Positions 38,168-49,792 of a stretch of 64,000 bases of DNA are shown here, piece by piece (within the stretch, counting starts at the first letter, position 1; every line of letters begins with the position of its first letter). The position numbers were made by a program, and so were the translations under genes. Origin of the DNA: Jacaranda mimosifolia (taxonomy: Eukaryota; Streptophyta; Magnoliopsida; Lamiales; Bignoniaceae); assembly GCA_018894105.1 (NCBI GenBank), contig CM032122.1:30101404-30165403 (forward strand), written 5' to 3'. The notes beneath the pieces were generated by a model that was not told the origin of the DNA, made no database searches, and was given only the letters and a program-made list of their open reading frames with translations.

Positions 38168-41100
38168 ATGGATGCACTGCAAATTATTTCTTCTGCAACT
38201 CAGATAGTTTCCAGTATGGTATTGGCAATTGGGGCACTGCAGCAGGCTTCAAGAGACCTTGATGATGCTCCAGTGAGGATTCGAAGCCTAGAGCAATTTG
38301 TCTACGAGCTTGAGAATTTGGCACGACGTATTAAGCAAAAGCATGCTTACAAGCTTCATGATCCCCATTTAGACCATCAGATCCAAAGCTTAAACGGACT
38401 CATTGATCGTTTGCATCCAAACATCATGAAGGCAAGAAGAGTTGTCTCCAGAAGTAAAGTGAAGAATTTTGCTAAAATCATTTGGAACTCTATGATTGGG
38501 GATCCACTTGGGAAGATTTTGAACTCTATGAAACGTGATTTGAATTGGTGGCTTGAATCTCAGATATTGACTGAGCATGTTGAGAATGTGATTGAAACCA
38601 CTGCAAGAAACATTCCGATCAGATTGAAGGTAAGCTTGGACCAAGGCTATCCTATTTCCAGTAAGTGTGAATATGTGAGAAATTTACTAGAGCAAAATAG
38701 CCCTCGTCGTGTGGTTCTAATTGTTGGCTTATCCAGCATTGGGAAATCGTGTTTAGCTCGTCAAGTGGCTTCTAATCTCCCTTCAAACTTTGTGGATGGA
38801 GCAGTTGAACTTGGATTTGGGCAATACTGCTGTAAGGCAGCTTGTCATGGCGATAAGAATGAATATCAGAGGCGACTGGTGAGAAAACTTTGCAAGTTTC
38901 TGGTTCAGATTGGTTTTTGGAAGAAAATAAATGATGAAAATTGTAGAGATCTTGAATACGTCGGTTGCTTGCTTCAGAAAGCATTGTATGGGAAACGCAT
39001 TTTGATAATTCTTGATGATGTGTGGGAACAAGACATCGTCGAACGTTTTGCTAAATTATATGATAATGATTGTAGATATTTGGTAACAACTAGGAATGAA
39101 TCTGTATATGAAATAACAGAAGCTGACAAGGTGGGGTTGGGCAAAGACGACATACGAGAAATAAGCAAGACTGTTCTCCTTTACCATAGCCTCCTTAGAG
39201 AGGATGAGCTACCGGTATGTCCTATATTCCTATTTTTATCACTTTGTAGTTTACGCAATATGTTTATGCTAAATATGATTTCTTCTCTAATCTCATTATT
39301 AGGAAGCGGCCGAGACGTTGCTTGAACGATGTGGTCACCATCCTCTGACAGTAGCCGTGATGGGTAAGGCTTTGAGGAAAGAAACAAGAGCGGAAAAATG
39401 GGAAAAAGCCATTGCAAATCTATCAACATATGCAACCTGTGCACCTGGTCCAATCTCATATGTGAACGAGAAAGAAGCCGAAAACACAGTTACTATTTTT
39501 GGATCTTTTGAGTTTAGTCTAGAAGCAATGCCTACAGACTCAAAGAGACTTTTCACTGCTCTAGCTGCTCTTTCATGGGTGGAACCTATTCCAGAAACTT
39601 GTCTGGAAGCAGTTTGGTCTGTTCTTGAACAAGAAATTTTGTTCTCTCTCACAGCCTGTAAGCTTGTTGAAGGCTCATTGCTGAGGAAAGATGATCCTGA
39701 TTCCTTGTACCAAATACACGATATGGTTTCTCTTTACCTAGACAGCAAGACAAATGATTCAATTCAGATGTTACTGATCGATTTGACCTCCGAGAAAAAT
39801 GCATTTATTAGCCCATGGCTTTTTATTTTTGGCAAGGAAACAGTGAGAAGAGTTGCTGAGCAGAAAATTGAGCTTACTCTAAGTCTTTTAGAAGAAAAGG
39901 AAGCAATAATTACCTTGGGAGCCATTACTCAGGCCCTTGAAGTGGCAATATCAGTTTCAGAATTTGAAGCCAGCAGAGGAGGTTTCTGCAATATTCTGGG
40001 ACCCAAGGTTGCAAGATTCATATCAACTGGATCAGATGATCTTGTTTCAGTTTCTGCAATAGCAATCACAAATGTATTTACAAAGGGTGATTATTCTGAA
40101 TATATGCCATCCCTTGAGAATACGGGAGCAGCTGATAAACTGGCTTATATCTTAGAAACAAGCGAGGAGCCTATGATTCAAACCAGTATTCTGACTCTCC
40201 TGGCAAATCTTGCAGAGTTTGGAAGCCAAAGCACCACCAATGAGATTCTCCAAAGGATTCCCATGAGTCGGCTGCTGGATCTGCTCTCTCCTGATGCTGA
40301 GGAGTGGCATGACAGCATATTCACAACGTTGATGTCTTTGACCAAAGCTGGAAAATCAAAAGCCGTGGAGAAAATGTTCTCTTTCGAGATAGACAAAAGC
40401 CTTATTAAACTACTTGAGACTGGGTCTGATGTTGCACAAAACAATGCTATCGTTATATTGAAAGCGTTTTACGAGCTTGGAGGAGGTCCTGGCAATGGCT
40501 CACTTAGACCAGGTACTCTAAACCTATTGCCTTGGCAAGCTAGACTTCGTCTGGAAAAGTTCATATTATCTAATGGGAATTCATTACCTTCACCCAAGCC
40601 ACAAACTCTCGAAGATCTGATTCATAAGCTGCTTCTCAGTGATGGCAAGATGATATTAGAAGCTATGCAAGAACTTATACCAATAATTGAGAAGGTTGAA
40701 GAGCCAAAGATCAGGGATATGATCCTTAGGAGTCCCCTTGTCAAAAGACTTTCAGAACTTCTCCAATATGGACAGGCAGAGCAAAAAGAGGTGAAATCTC
40801 AATCTGCTTTTCTACTCATGAAGCTTGCTTGCTCCGGGGGGGAACCCTGCATTAAGAAGTTTCTAGAGCACAATATCATCATTGAGCTCGTAAGGATGAT
40901 GCTGTCCATGGTGGCCGAGTTGCAAGATTCAGCTTACACTTCACTACACAATATGCTTTTCAGCAATGGTGGAGTTCTTGTTTTGAGCCAAATCCTCCAA
41001 GCAGGTCTTGTGGAGAGATTGGTTCATTCGATGGAGAGCAAATCGCTCAAGACTAGAGAAGTAAGCGTGCATTGTGTTCTGGATATTGTTGAGGTGGGAA

Positions 41101-41393
41101 ACAAAACCTGTCTGGAAAGATTGTTTTCATTACAAGTGGTGGAGAAGCTTGTAAAGATTGAGAAGAGTGCTGGGGGAACAGGCGAAAACGTTGTTGGGCT
41201 TCTTAAGGGAATAAGCAAGTGTAAGAATCTGACAGCAGCGGAGCGTAAGGTGACGAAGCAGCAAGTTGTTAAGAAGGTGAGGATGGCTCTGAAGGGCCAC
41301 AAATTAGAAACTCAAATTTTAGCAGCAGTAGATGCCTGTATGTCAGAGGGATCAAAAGGTGCTAGTAGTAGTGGGAATAGGAAGAGAAAATAG
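38168..41393 (+). CDS. NB-ARC ATPase fused to armadillo-like repeats
   Basis: Two exons, 38168-39214 and 39303-41393 (intron 88 nt, phase 0), encode 1045 residues. Residues 1-150 are a helical N-terminal region. The NB-ARC follows: a modified P-loop GLSSIGKSCLA (187-197; NLRs usually have GxGGxGKTTLA), kinase-2 RILIILDDVW (277-286), an RNBS-B-like YLVTTRN, the GLPL equivalent CGHHPLTVAV at the start of exon 2, and IHD (about 487-489) in place of MHD. From about 520 to 1020 the protein is helical with repeats such as AILTLLANLAEFGS and SAFLLMKLACSGG, i.e. ARM/HEAT-like, with no LRRs. The C-terminus is basic (GNRKRK). Such NB-ARC/ARM proteins occur in plants but their function is little known; a signalling ATPase switch is inferred. 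No frameshift or stop. Confidence 0.85.
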
Positions 41394-41923
41394 TGGCTTG
41401 ATTCTTTTGGGCCTTTTTTCCGAGGCAAGACAAGAAGAGATAATCATCTGAGTGAGCAAAATGATCAGCATAAATAAAGAAAGATCTACACTCTTGTGCA
41501 TCAGTTTCTTAGCTTGTGGATCATTCTTGGGGACTCCTGGGAGATCTCATCCCTTCAGATGAGGGTCCATGTGCGTCGACCCCTTTACATCAAAGGGTGT
41601 GATCTCCGGAGAGTGGCTACTTCCAAGAGTCACCAAGTATTTTCCCTAATTTATTGAGTTTTTGGCAATAGTGCAACCATAGAGTATACACATTTGACTG
41701 CTACAAAAGTGAATCAATGCTTTCTCAATAATGAAAACCAGCATACGTTTCTCATCCTCATTTTTCTACTGAATTGCTCCTGCGTACTGTAAAGAATAAA
41801 AGCCTCAGTTGTATGAAGAGCAGGAGCATTTTTGAAGTCTATTAGTATCCTCATTCAACAATTTGCACAAGTATTATTCATCAGTGGCACGAACACTGAA
41901 TCTTTAAATGCTGAAATCTCCAG
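41394..41923. other. tail-to-tail spacer between NB-ARC/ARM and PSF1
   Basis: 530 bases shared by the 3' ends of two convergent genes; the untranslated regions probably occupy most of it. No other feature seen. Confidence 0.6.
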
Positions 41924-43949
41924 TCAACCTGTGAGTTCTTCTATTTGGCCCTGGTTATAGATAATAATGGAGATGTCAAAGGTGGCTGAATCTATCTTTA
42001 GAGAAAAAATTGATGTGAATAAATGGAGAGGGAAGCTACCTGAGTGATGTACTGCTCTGCATCAGTTCGTCGAAGGAACATGATTGCATGTCGAGTTAAG
42101 TTTGCTACCTGATCGCTAAGAACAACCTCACCAATATCATCTAGACCTCTCACATTGATGTAGGGATCTTTTGGAGGAACCATATCCTGGGAAAGACATG
42201 AATAGGGTCAAAAATTTGCGAAGAAGACCCGTCTTTCATAAACTTTCAAGTTGAAATGCGATAATGAGTATCAGTCAATAGAGCAGAGCTTTCTGTCACA
42301 AAGGAAGAAGCCTCTGAAAAGGGAAAGAGGGATTGTGGAAACCATCAATGGCCGAATTCAAGTTTAAATGTTGAAGAATACCTTGTTGTCAAACTTAAAA
42401 AGAATAAAAAAATTAAAAATTAAAAAATTAAAAGTAAAAAAGAGGAGGAAGAAGAAGAAGAAGAAGAAAAAGAAGCCTCTAGTGAAGCCTATCCTCAATG
42501 ATTTGGAAATGAAGGACCACAGGGAATCATCTACAGCTATGTCAGTAGTTCCCTCAAAATACGCTGCAAATCAAATAAAGAAAAGGAGAAACAATTACCA
42601 CAGTCAAATGAAGATCAACTTCTGCCATATATGATTGTAAAGTTGCAGCATGTTTCTTGAAATATTCTTTCTCAGCGATACTGAGTTTCTCCTCAATTTC
42701 TTCAGGGACAACACTGTCAACCATCCAACCCAAATTCCGAATGACTTCTGCTCGGTTATATCTAAAACAACCAGAGAATACATTATATACCCCAAGATCA
42801 GCCATAAATTTAAACAAGGGTCAAATTAAAATGGAATTTTTCCCAAGAGAGAAGATGAAAGAAAGTAGCAGAGCGTCTTGTTAATCACACATAAGCCATT
42901 AGGCACCGCTTATTGCGGACAAGTGAAAGATGATGGATCAGTGCTCCAAACTGATCAGATTTCATGGCTGATTGGATGACTACCTTCTGAACTTCTGATT
43001 TCCTCCTTTCATCTTCTGAAATCCCCATTTCATCTTCTGATCTCCTTATATCCTTCAATTTGTTTTCATTTTCTTGTATATTCCTGTCACAGATTTCAAT
43101 TTTGAATAACTTGAATTGAAATAAAGGTTATCATTGAACTCGCAAGCCAACGAATTGATCTCAATTCCCACATCAAAGTATTCGTCTCTTAAGCAAGCGA
43201 TTATTAAAACGGGAGTCTTTTACTAACTATGAACATCTTTGAGAAGAAAAAAAGGGTAAAACTAAAGTATGCAAGATGAGTTGCAGCCTGCAATGCGAAC
43301 TGAGGACAGGTTTCTGGGATTAACTCACTCTTGTAGAATCACGATCCTTTATCCTGCCCGTATGTCATCTATAGCATGAGGGGCATAATGACTTAGCATT
43401 ATCCTCATCCTTCTTGGCTTGTCTAGTATGTTTAGAGTTCAAAATTCAATAATGGCAACTAAACACAAGGGTTGTGCTTGTTCCGAAAATTTAGCCCACA
43501 ACCTTAGGGGGCCAAGAGCTTACCACAGCCATATACCACCTATTTTGGCATAACCCCACTAATGGTAATACTAGAGATTTCTAGTTTTGAATATTAACAT
43601 ACAATGTTCTCTTTCTTTGGTCTTTCTTTTGAAATAAAATGTGAATTTCCGTCTAGGAGCAACATCCGGATAAGACGAGAAATAATTACCTCATTAAGGG
43701 TTGAAGGTGAAGAAGATGTCCGTTGCATTCTTCAAGAACTTGTGCAAGTACATCATTCTGCGACATGTATACAGATTAATGTGAATAAAATATGAGACTG
43801 GATCATCCAAATCTTCCAATATATGAAATCCCATTACAAGAATATCATCAGAAAAAGAATTCTCAGAAGCTTACGTTGAAAGTGCTAAGCTGCCCAGCGT
43901 CACCACTTGCGAATTCTTTCACCAACTCACTCGCCTTTCTCCCATACAT
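41924..43949 (-). CDS. PSF1: GINS complex subunit PSF1
   Basis: PSF1 with SLD5, PSF2 and PSF3 forms GINS, the partner of CDC45 and MCM2-7 in the replicative helicase. Six exons on the minus strand: 43949-43875, 43757-43690, 43083-42889, 42761-42599, 42186-42040, 41950-41924. Phases close and give 224 residues. Landmarks: MYGRKASELVKEFASGD at the start; GALIHHLSLVRNKRCLMAYVYNRAEVIRNLGW; EKEYFKKHAATLQSYMAEVDLHLTVDMVPPKDPYINVR; and the B-domain with LRRTDAEQYITQGQIEELTG at the end, as in plant orthologues. It is about 20 residues longer than the ~200 residues I expect: the linker coded by the start of exon 3 is expanded by a charged SEDE-type repeat. The tiny last exon (8 codons) is easily missed. 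Nuclear; no targeting signal needed. Confidence 0.92.
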
Positions 43950-44368
43950 TTTCCCCAAATTTCAAGTCCCACCAGCTTGTTTACTGCAAATCCCATCACA
44001 TGCATTTCATCAAATACATTACCCAAAATACTATTCCATAATTGCATTTATAAAACTACAAGATAAACGCATACATATAAGATGATTGGAAGAGTGGACT
44101 AGCAAGAAATTATATGCATATATCCGTGTACAGAATTGAGAATTTCCAGAAGAATGATCGAAGATGGAGAATTATTGAGAGGTAAAGGAATGGTGGAATG
44201 AGAAATTGTGGGTGGAAATTCTTGGAAGAAACTTTTGGCGGGAAATTTCTGAAGAGAGTGGGTCAACCCGCGAAATTTGGAACCCAACTTGTTGGGCACC
44301 TGTGCTTGGATAGGTATTGGTTGGATATTTTAATTGGGTCAAATTCAGGCCGTTAATGGATTGTGGGC

Positions 44369-44402
<34 letters not shown>

Positions 44403-45184
44403 TAAATATTTATGATTAAATAATAATATATATTAATTCAGTAGAATCCATCACCAAATTGAACGAAGTGGTATGTGCGACGTTCAAATCACTAGCTCTA
44501 TTTGCAGCTTTTCCTTGTTGCTACTATGGTAATGATTTTGGGTATAACGAGCTCTTTTAATATAACAGTTGGTGTGTATGAGACTTGCGAATAAATTTAC
44601 GTATGTAAGATGGACTAACATCTATTAGCGATTCTAATTTTATACAAATAAATTACAGATTCCAACTACGGATGAATTTTTAATATCAACTATATCTAAC
44701 TCTCGTCTCATCGTATTGTATGAAGAGAAAAAAATAACTTAAAATTCAGGATAAACTAAAATGCATCATCTAAAAGATATAATTGAGGCACAATAAATAT
44801 AAGATTTTGTAAAAAAGTAAGTAAAATAATAACTATGGTTTTATTTATCCTAATTTGAATTATTAAAAACATCGATCAGAGCCCTTGAGGCATGGAATTG
44901 ACTCCAATAAATTCAAGAAATACAATATTTTTTCACTCTTTAATCCTTTTGATCCGGCATTCTTATGCTTTGATTTGTTTTATACTTTTTTTTCCATTAA
45001 TATTTTTAATTACAAGATTGTTGATCTCTTTGACTTCATAGGACATGAGTTGCTCATTGGCCTCAATTTGTTATTTAAAGTTAAAATATTTATTTGCTAT
45101 TTTAAAGTCAAAAATAAATTTTTGGAATTGAAACCAACCTAACACATTATGCTTTGAGTTGGGTGGTTTGTTACATTAGCAATC
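43950..45184. other. spacer between PSF1 and the LTR retrotransposon
   Basis: The PSF1 promoter and leader must lie in the first few hundred bases. A (CT)n(CA)n microsatellite follows at 44369-44402. The remainder is AT-rich with no gene. The last five bases, CAATC (45180-45184), are the target duplication of the retrotransposon. Confidence 0.6.
44369..44402. repeat. (CT)n(CA)n compound microsatellite
   Basis: About nine CT followed by eight CA units, roughly 420 bases upstream of the PSF1 start codon. Confidence 0.9.
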
Positions 45185-46071
45185 TGATGAGGGTCCGAAT
45201 CGTAATACAGGTATTCCGATTGCGATCTATATTGGGTTTAACCCCAAAGGTGGATATCTTCCGTTGATGATGTTTGAGAATCCTGCAATCAAGGCAAACG
45301 TTAGGCTAGCCGAGTGGCCCTCGGCTCAGGCCCTCCGACGCTCAAGTCAGTATTTTCAATATCTAATAATGGAGTGAGATAGATTCAGTGTGTCTTCCTG
45401 CATACCTTGTGAGGCAAGACAGAGGAGTTTTTATATTCTTCCCCTTGTAGGAAATGACTGGTAAGCCCTTGGCTTACCCTTGGGGTCTTCAGCCTCCTTC
45501 AAGGGGCAATTAGTCTATTCCCCCATTTGAATTTTGCCAGCTAGATGTCCTTTCATGCTACAGGACGGGACGGTATACGGGGTGGCGCCTGCCGTGTCAG
45601 ACAGTGAGGGGATGGCATGCGCCATTAATGCAGTGGCGTGGTGCCAGTCCACGCATTTAATGCGGTGGCAGAGTACTGTGCAGAATTCGACCTCCTGTCA
45701 GCTTGACTGGGGTCGAATATGGTCGATATTATCCGAGGGCTCTGAGGCGCCCGCCCGGGCGTGGGGGAGGCTGGTCGAATATAGTCGACATGTCCCATGG
45801 GCCCTGGGCCGTCATCTGAACGTTGGGCCCTTCGGGCCACTATCTAGTCGAACATGGTCGATGTGGATCATGGGCCCTGGGCTATCGTCTGAAATGTTGG
45901 GCCCTTCGGGCCACTATCTAGTCGAACATGGTCGACGTGGATCATGGGCCCTGGGCCGTTGTCTGAAACGTTGGGCCCTTCGGGCCACTATCTAGTCGAA
46001 CATGGTCGACGTGGGTCATGGGCCCTGGGCCATTGTCTGAAACGTTGGGCCTTTTGGGCCACCCTATATCA
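45185..46071 (-). repeat. left LTR (3' LTR of the element)
   Basis: 887 bp, TG...CA termini (TGATGAGG at the left edge, TATATCA at the right). About 97 percent identical to the right LTR by eye. The region 45796-46060 contains four tandem ~74-bp subrepeats with a GGGCCC-TTC-GGGCC hairpin in each. Confidence 0.95.
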
Positions 46072-46086
46072 TGAGTCCCCCCACTT
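46072..46086 (-). other. probable polypurine tract
   Basis: On the element's strand the bases just before the 3' LTR read AAGTGGGGGGACTCA, a G-rich purine run suited to priming plus-strand synthesis. Position is right; the run is not pure. Confidence 0.5.
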
Positions 46087-46275
46087 CGCAATGCGGATCG
46101 AGGGAATCGACGAGCGGCATTGGGAAGTAGCAAATATTAACGTGTCTCGACTCGGGATTTTAGAAATCGACCAGGGTTTTACGCGTCTACTGAGCGGTTA
46201 CATCGTGGCGCGCGTGGGGCGGCGTTATAGTTTCCCCCATTAATGCGGACGCTTGGATAACTGCGCCTTTTCCTT

Positions 46276-46283
46276 TATAAATA
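46276..46283 (+). promoter_or_regulatory. TATA box of the antisense ORF
   Basis: TATAAATA on the plus strand, 170 bases before the antisense ORF's ATG (46446) and just outside the LTR. A donor-like CTAGTAAGT near 46398 between the two suggests a leader intron. Confidence 0.55.
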
Positions 46284-46445
46284 CTAACTGGCATTCAGGC
46301 TGCTTTCGCCTTTTCCGCTTCAGATATTTCTTGCCGGAAGAATCACTAACCTTTGCGCTTTCTTCTGAGATTTTCTGGGTTTTAGCTTTCTAAATCTAGT
46401 AAGTACTCTTCCCCCTCTATTTCTTTCCATCTTTCTTTGAAGAAA

Positions 46446-48885
46446 ATGTTTGGGCTATTCAGTTCTGGTGGTACTTCTGGTGGGGGTAGTGAAGCGACTG
46501 TGTCTGAGGGCCGCAGGGAGTTTTCTGACTCAAGCTGTTCCAGCTCCGCGTGGCTCGAGTGGCGCGCGGGGGGGGGGGAAGCTGGGCCCAGCCGGGTACC
46601 TTCTTCTCGCGGGCGATTATTTACCCCAAACCACTATAGCGAGATAATCTCTACCGTCACCCCCTTAGAACTGGCCCGCGTTCAAGAGCTTTACCACATT
46701 CCTCGCGAATTCCAGTTGCTAGCGCCTGGGCCTGCTGGTCGAATGCACCGTGCCCCTGCCGGTTGCATAACTGTTTTCGAGGATGCACTTAGGTGTGGTC
46801 TTAGGTTTCCCTTGAGCGAGGGTATGATAGGTCTGCTTAGGGGTCTTCGAGTGTGCATCACGCAACTGTTGCCCAACTGTTTCTCGACGTTGTGTAGCTT
46901 TATAGTTCTAATGTTCTTGTACAACCAACCCCCAACCTTTGAAAAATTTTCAAACCTGTTTTATCTTTGCGTGTCGCGTAAATCCGACAGCACTGAGGAA
47001 ACGGGCTTTTATTATCTGAGCGCTCGGCCTCATCGGAGGTTTCTCGTGGCACCTTCCTCGTCCTATGGTCAGGCGTGGAAGAAACGCTACTTTTTTATGC
47101 GGGTAAAGGGAGGGTTCGATATTCCCCGAGAGTGGGCGAGGGGTCCGGTCGAGGTAGCCGGGAATCACGCTCCAACCTGGTCGAGCACATTCGTGAGGGA
47201 CCTGGTCGAGTTTGGTCCTATCGAAGCCACTGTATTCCTCGAGGAGAGGCAATTGGTGTTGGCTGGGTTGTCGCCAGCCCCATTAAATTTTCCCGCTGAT
47301 TATGAGATAGGTAGACTAACTGCATGCGCCGTACCATGTTGTTTGCTTATGAACATTCCTGTAGTTGACATTTTCTGTTGCTTATCCTGTATAGACCGCG
47401 GCAAAATCATGAACAGGTATAGGGCTAGTGCGCTGGCTCGAGTTGAAAAGAATAAGCAACGCCGACAAGGCGGCGCGATTCGGGAAGAGTCATCGGGGGC
47501 CAACGAGCCACGCCGATTAACTGCTGCCCCCGCGCCCTCCAGAACACCTTCGCCCGTTCGTCAAGAAGATGTCGAGAGAACCGCGGGTCGAGGAAAGAGA
47601 CCCATGGGCGAGCCGGCTGTTCCCCCCCTGAAGAAGACAGCTACCGGGAAAGGGAAGTCGAAGGGCACGGGGCTGAACATGCCGACGGGAAAAGAGCTCT
47701 TCATGGACCGAAGCCCTGAGGCCCTCTTTAATTTGCGAAAATTCCCATCTCCTCGTTTTGGGTCGGATCCAGGTGTAGCTGTAGGCGACTCATCTAGCAT
47801 GGTATCCTCAGGGCCAGCCGGGTTGGATCCCTTAAAAGTGCTGATGGTTGCGCAGTTCATGGCTGACCAGAATAAATTCCTGGGTTTAACCCAGCCTGGG
47901 TTGCTGTGTAAGTTCGCCTATCATGCAAACATGGTAAGATCCAGGAACCTGGATGTCTACTTGTTTAACTCTTCTTTTCCTTCGCTTAGCTGCCTTCTGA
48001 CATAGTGTCGTGTTTCAAGTCGAGTAGCTAGGCTATCACATGTTTCGCCATTCCGAGATGGCGCTGGCCGATCGGGAACGATTGGAGGGGGGTGAGGACG
48101 CTGAGACCTTGAAGGTTTAGCTTGAGTCCTCCCAGATGCGGGTCGAGGAGCTTGAGAGGGCAAACGCCCAGTATGCCAAAGATATGGAGGCGAAAGATCG
48201 TCAGGTGGTGCTGGTGGTAACGGAGCAGACTCGAATGGAGACGAAGTTGAAAAAACTAGAGCTGGATATTCAAGTCGCCTACGAGTCTGGTCGTGCGGCC
48301 GACCGAAGTGAGTGCCTGGTCGAAGCCAGGGAGGAGTTTGCTCGGGTGGTGCCCGAGGTGCGGAAGGAGGTCGTCCAACAATTTATGGTGAGCCCGGCCT
48401 TCCAAGACGCAAGCGTTGTGCTTGCTTTGGATGACGCACATGGTGCGTTTAAGAGGGCCATCACCCAATTGCAACATCTGGGTTACGACATCAGCGATGA
48501 GGATCGCTCGAAGATGGGCCTTGGCTTCGATGAGCAACTGCACCCGCTGGTCGAGGAAGATGTAAACGAGGCAGATACTGCTGAGGTCGAATCTGCTGGT
48601 GTTGTCGACATGAGCCCCGAAGAGAGGCAGAAGGCAGAACTCGAGAAGAAGTTGAATGCGGTGGGCTGAGAGTTCTAGTTTGCTGGCGACCTTGCCTATG
48701 AAATTTCTGAGAACAGGGCGGATGCCGCATCATTCTTCCCAGCTACTCCACGGCTGTTTATGCTCTCTGCTGCCAGTCCCTCCTACGCGGTTACCGCGGC
48801 CGTTCCCGTTGCAGAGGCGCCACCTGAACCTCCATCTGTTTTGGCTCCAGAGCTTGCTGCTGAAGGGTCTGGCAATTCTAGCTAG
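46446..48885 (+). pseudogene. retrotransposon antisense ORF (gypsy-type transposon protein family), degenerate
   Basis: Runs opposite to gag-pol. The first part is open from the ATG at 46446 to 48005. It has a Ser/Gly-rich start, a conserved-looking domain (LSEGMIGLLRGLRVCITQLLPN..., FLYNQPPTFEKFSNLF..., FYYLSARPHRRFLV..., WKKRYFFM) of the kind annotated in plants as putative gypsy-type transposon protein, and a basic Pro/Ser-rich stretch. Two introns are likely: 47311-47394 (84 nt, in frame) and 47934-47989 (56 nt, short). Past the second, the frame meets TAG at about 48031 and again near 48118, then is open for 177 codons (48136-48669) as a long coiled coil (ERANAQYAKDMEAKDRQ...), with TGA and TAG after. 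Function of these proteins is unknown. As it stands no full product can be made. Confidence 0.75.
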
Positions 48886-49330
48886 GCCTTTCCCTTGTAT
48901 TTTTTACTTTTCATTCTGTATATATGTCTTACTGAGGCTTTATGAAATGATATTTCTTTGCCCATTCTCTGCTGGTGGTTCGTTCTATATTGTCGTTTGT
49001 CTACTGCTTTATCGAGTAGAATTAATTGCATTTAGTATTTGTGCTTGCCCCCTTCATCGAATGGATGGTTATTTTATCTTCGTTGGTTTAAAATTTTGTA
49101 TTGCCAACTTGTGTAAGTCGATAGGATGCAAATAGTGCTTGCTGTAGAACACTTCTTACAATTGTAATATAAAATGGTTTTCGCTAACTTTTTGTAGCTA
49201 ACGTGCGTTTGTGAGCGGGGCTCGCTTCCAGCTTTAAGGGTGTTTTCACCATGCAAAGCATTGGTCTCCTAAATTTGGCGGCATGGCCGAGCCAACAAAT
49301 ATGCATCGAAGGTGTCGACTTTGTTGTTTT

Positions 49331-49726
49331 GAAAACTTTTGGCGACTGCGGGGTCGCTTAAGGTGGTCTTGGCCGGTGGCCTCGACTTAGATGTTAAATC
49401 CTTTTGTCGACTTCGGGGTCGACTAAGGTGGTCTTGGCCGGTGGCCTCGACTTAGATGTTAAATCCTTTCGTCGACTTCGGGGTCGACTAAGGTGGTCTC
49501 GGCCGGTGGCCTCGACTTAGATATTAAATCCTTTCGTCGACTTCGGGGTCGAGTAAGTTGATCTCGGCCAGTGGCCTCGATTTAGATGTTAAATCCTTTC
49601 GTCGACTTTGGGGTCGACTAAGTTGATCTCGGTCGGTGGCCTCGATTTAGATGTTAAATCCTTTCGTTGACTTCGGGGTCGACTAAGGTGGTCTCGGCCG
49701 GTGGCCTCGACTTGGTTGCCAGATCT
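49331..49726. repeat. 65-bp tandem repeat in the retrotransposon 3' region
   Basis: Six copies with a constant 65-bp period; the block CTCGACTTAGATGTTAAATC recurs at 49381, 49446, 49511, 49576 and 49641, with a partial copy at 49706. Each unit contains a palindromic GTCGAC-type core twice around TTCGGG. The array lies between the end of pol and the antisense ORF. Tandem repeats here are a known habit of Tat-lineage elements. Confidence 0.93.
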
Positions 49727-49792
49727 TTTCAAGTTTTCAATCGCGATGTGCCTTGTTTTTTATAACCAGTACAACATATGTCAATTAGCAGT

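Noticed and set aside
42368..42634. Lys/Arg-rich plus-strand ORF in PSF1 intron
   Set aside because: It is translation of an A/G-rich simple repeat inside an intron of the minus-strand gene; no splice or coding support.
45534..46243. Overlapping ORFs in the LTR on both strands (also 55727-56234), with a repeated GHYLVEHGRRGSWALG-like protein
   Set aside because: They are translations of the 74-bp LTR subrepeats. The same peptide repeats because the DNA repeats; there is no domain and the frames differ between LTRs.
46437..46445. Upstream non-ATG start of the antisense ORF
   Set aside because: The codon is TTG; the first ATG in frame is at 46446 and is used here.
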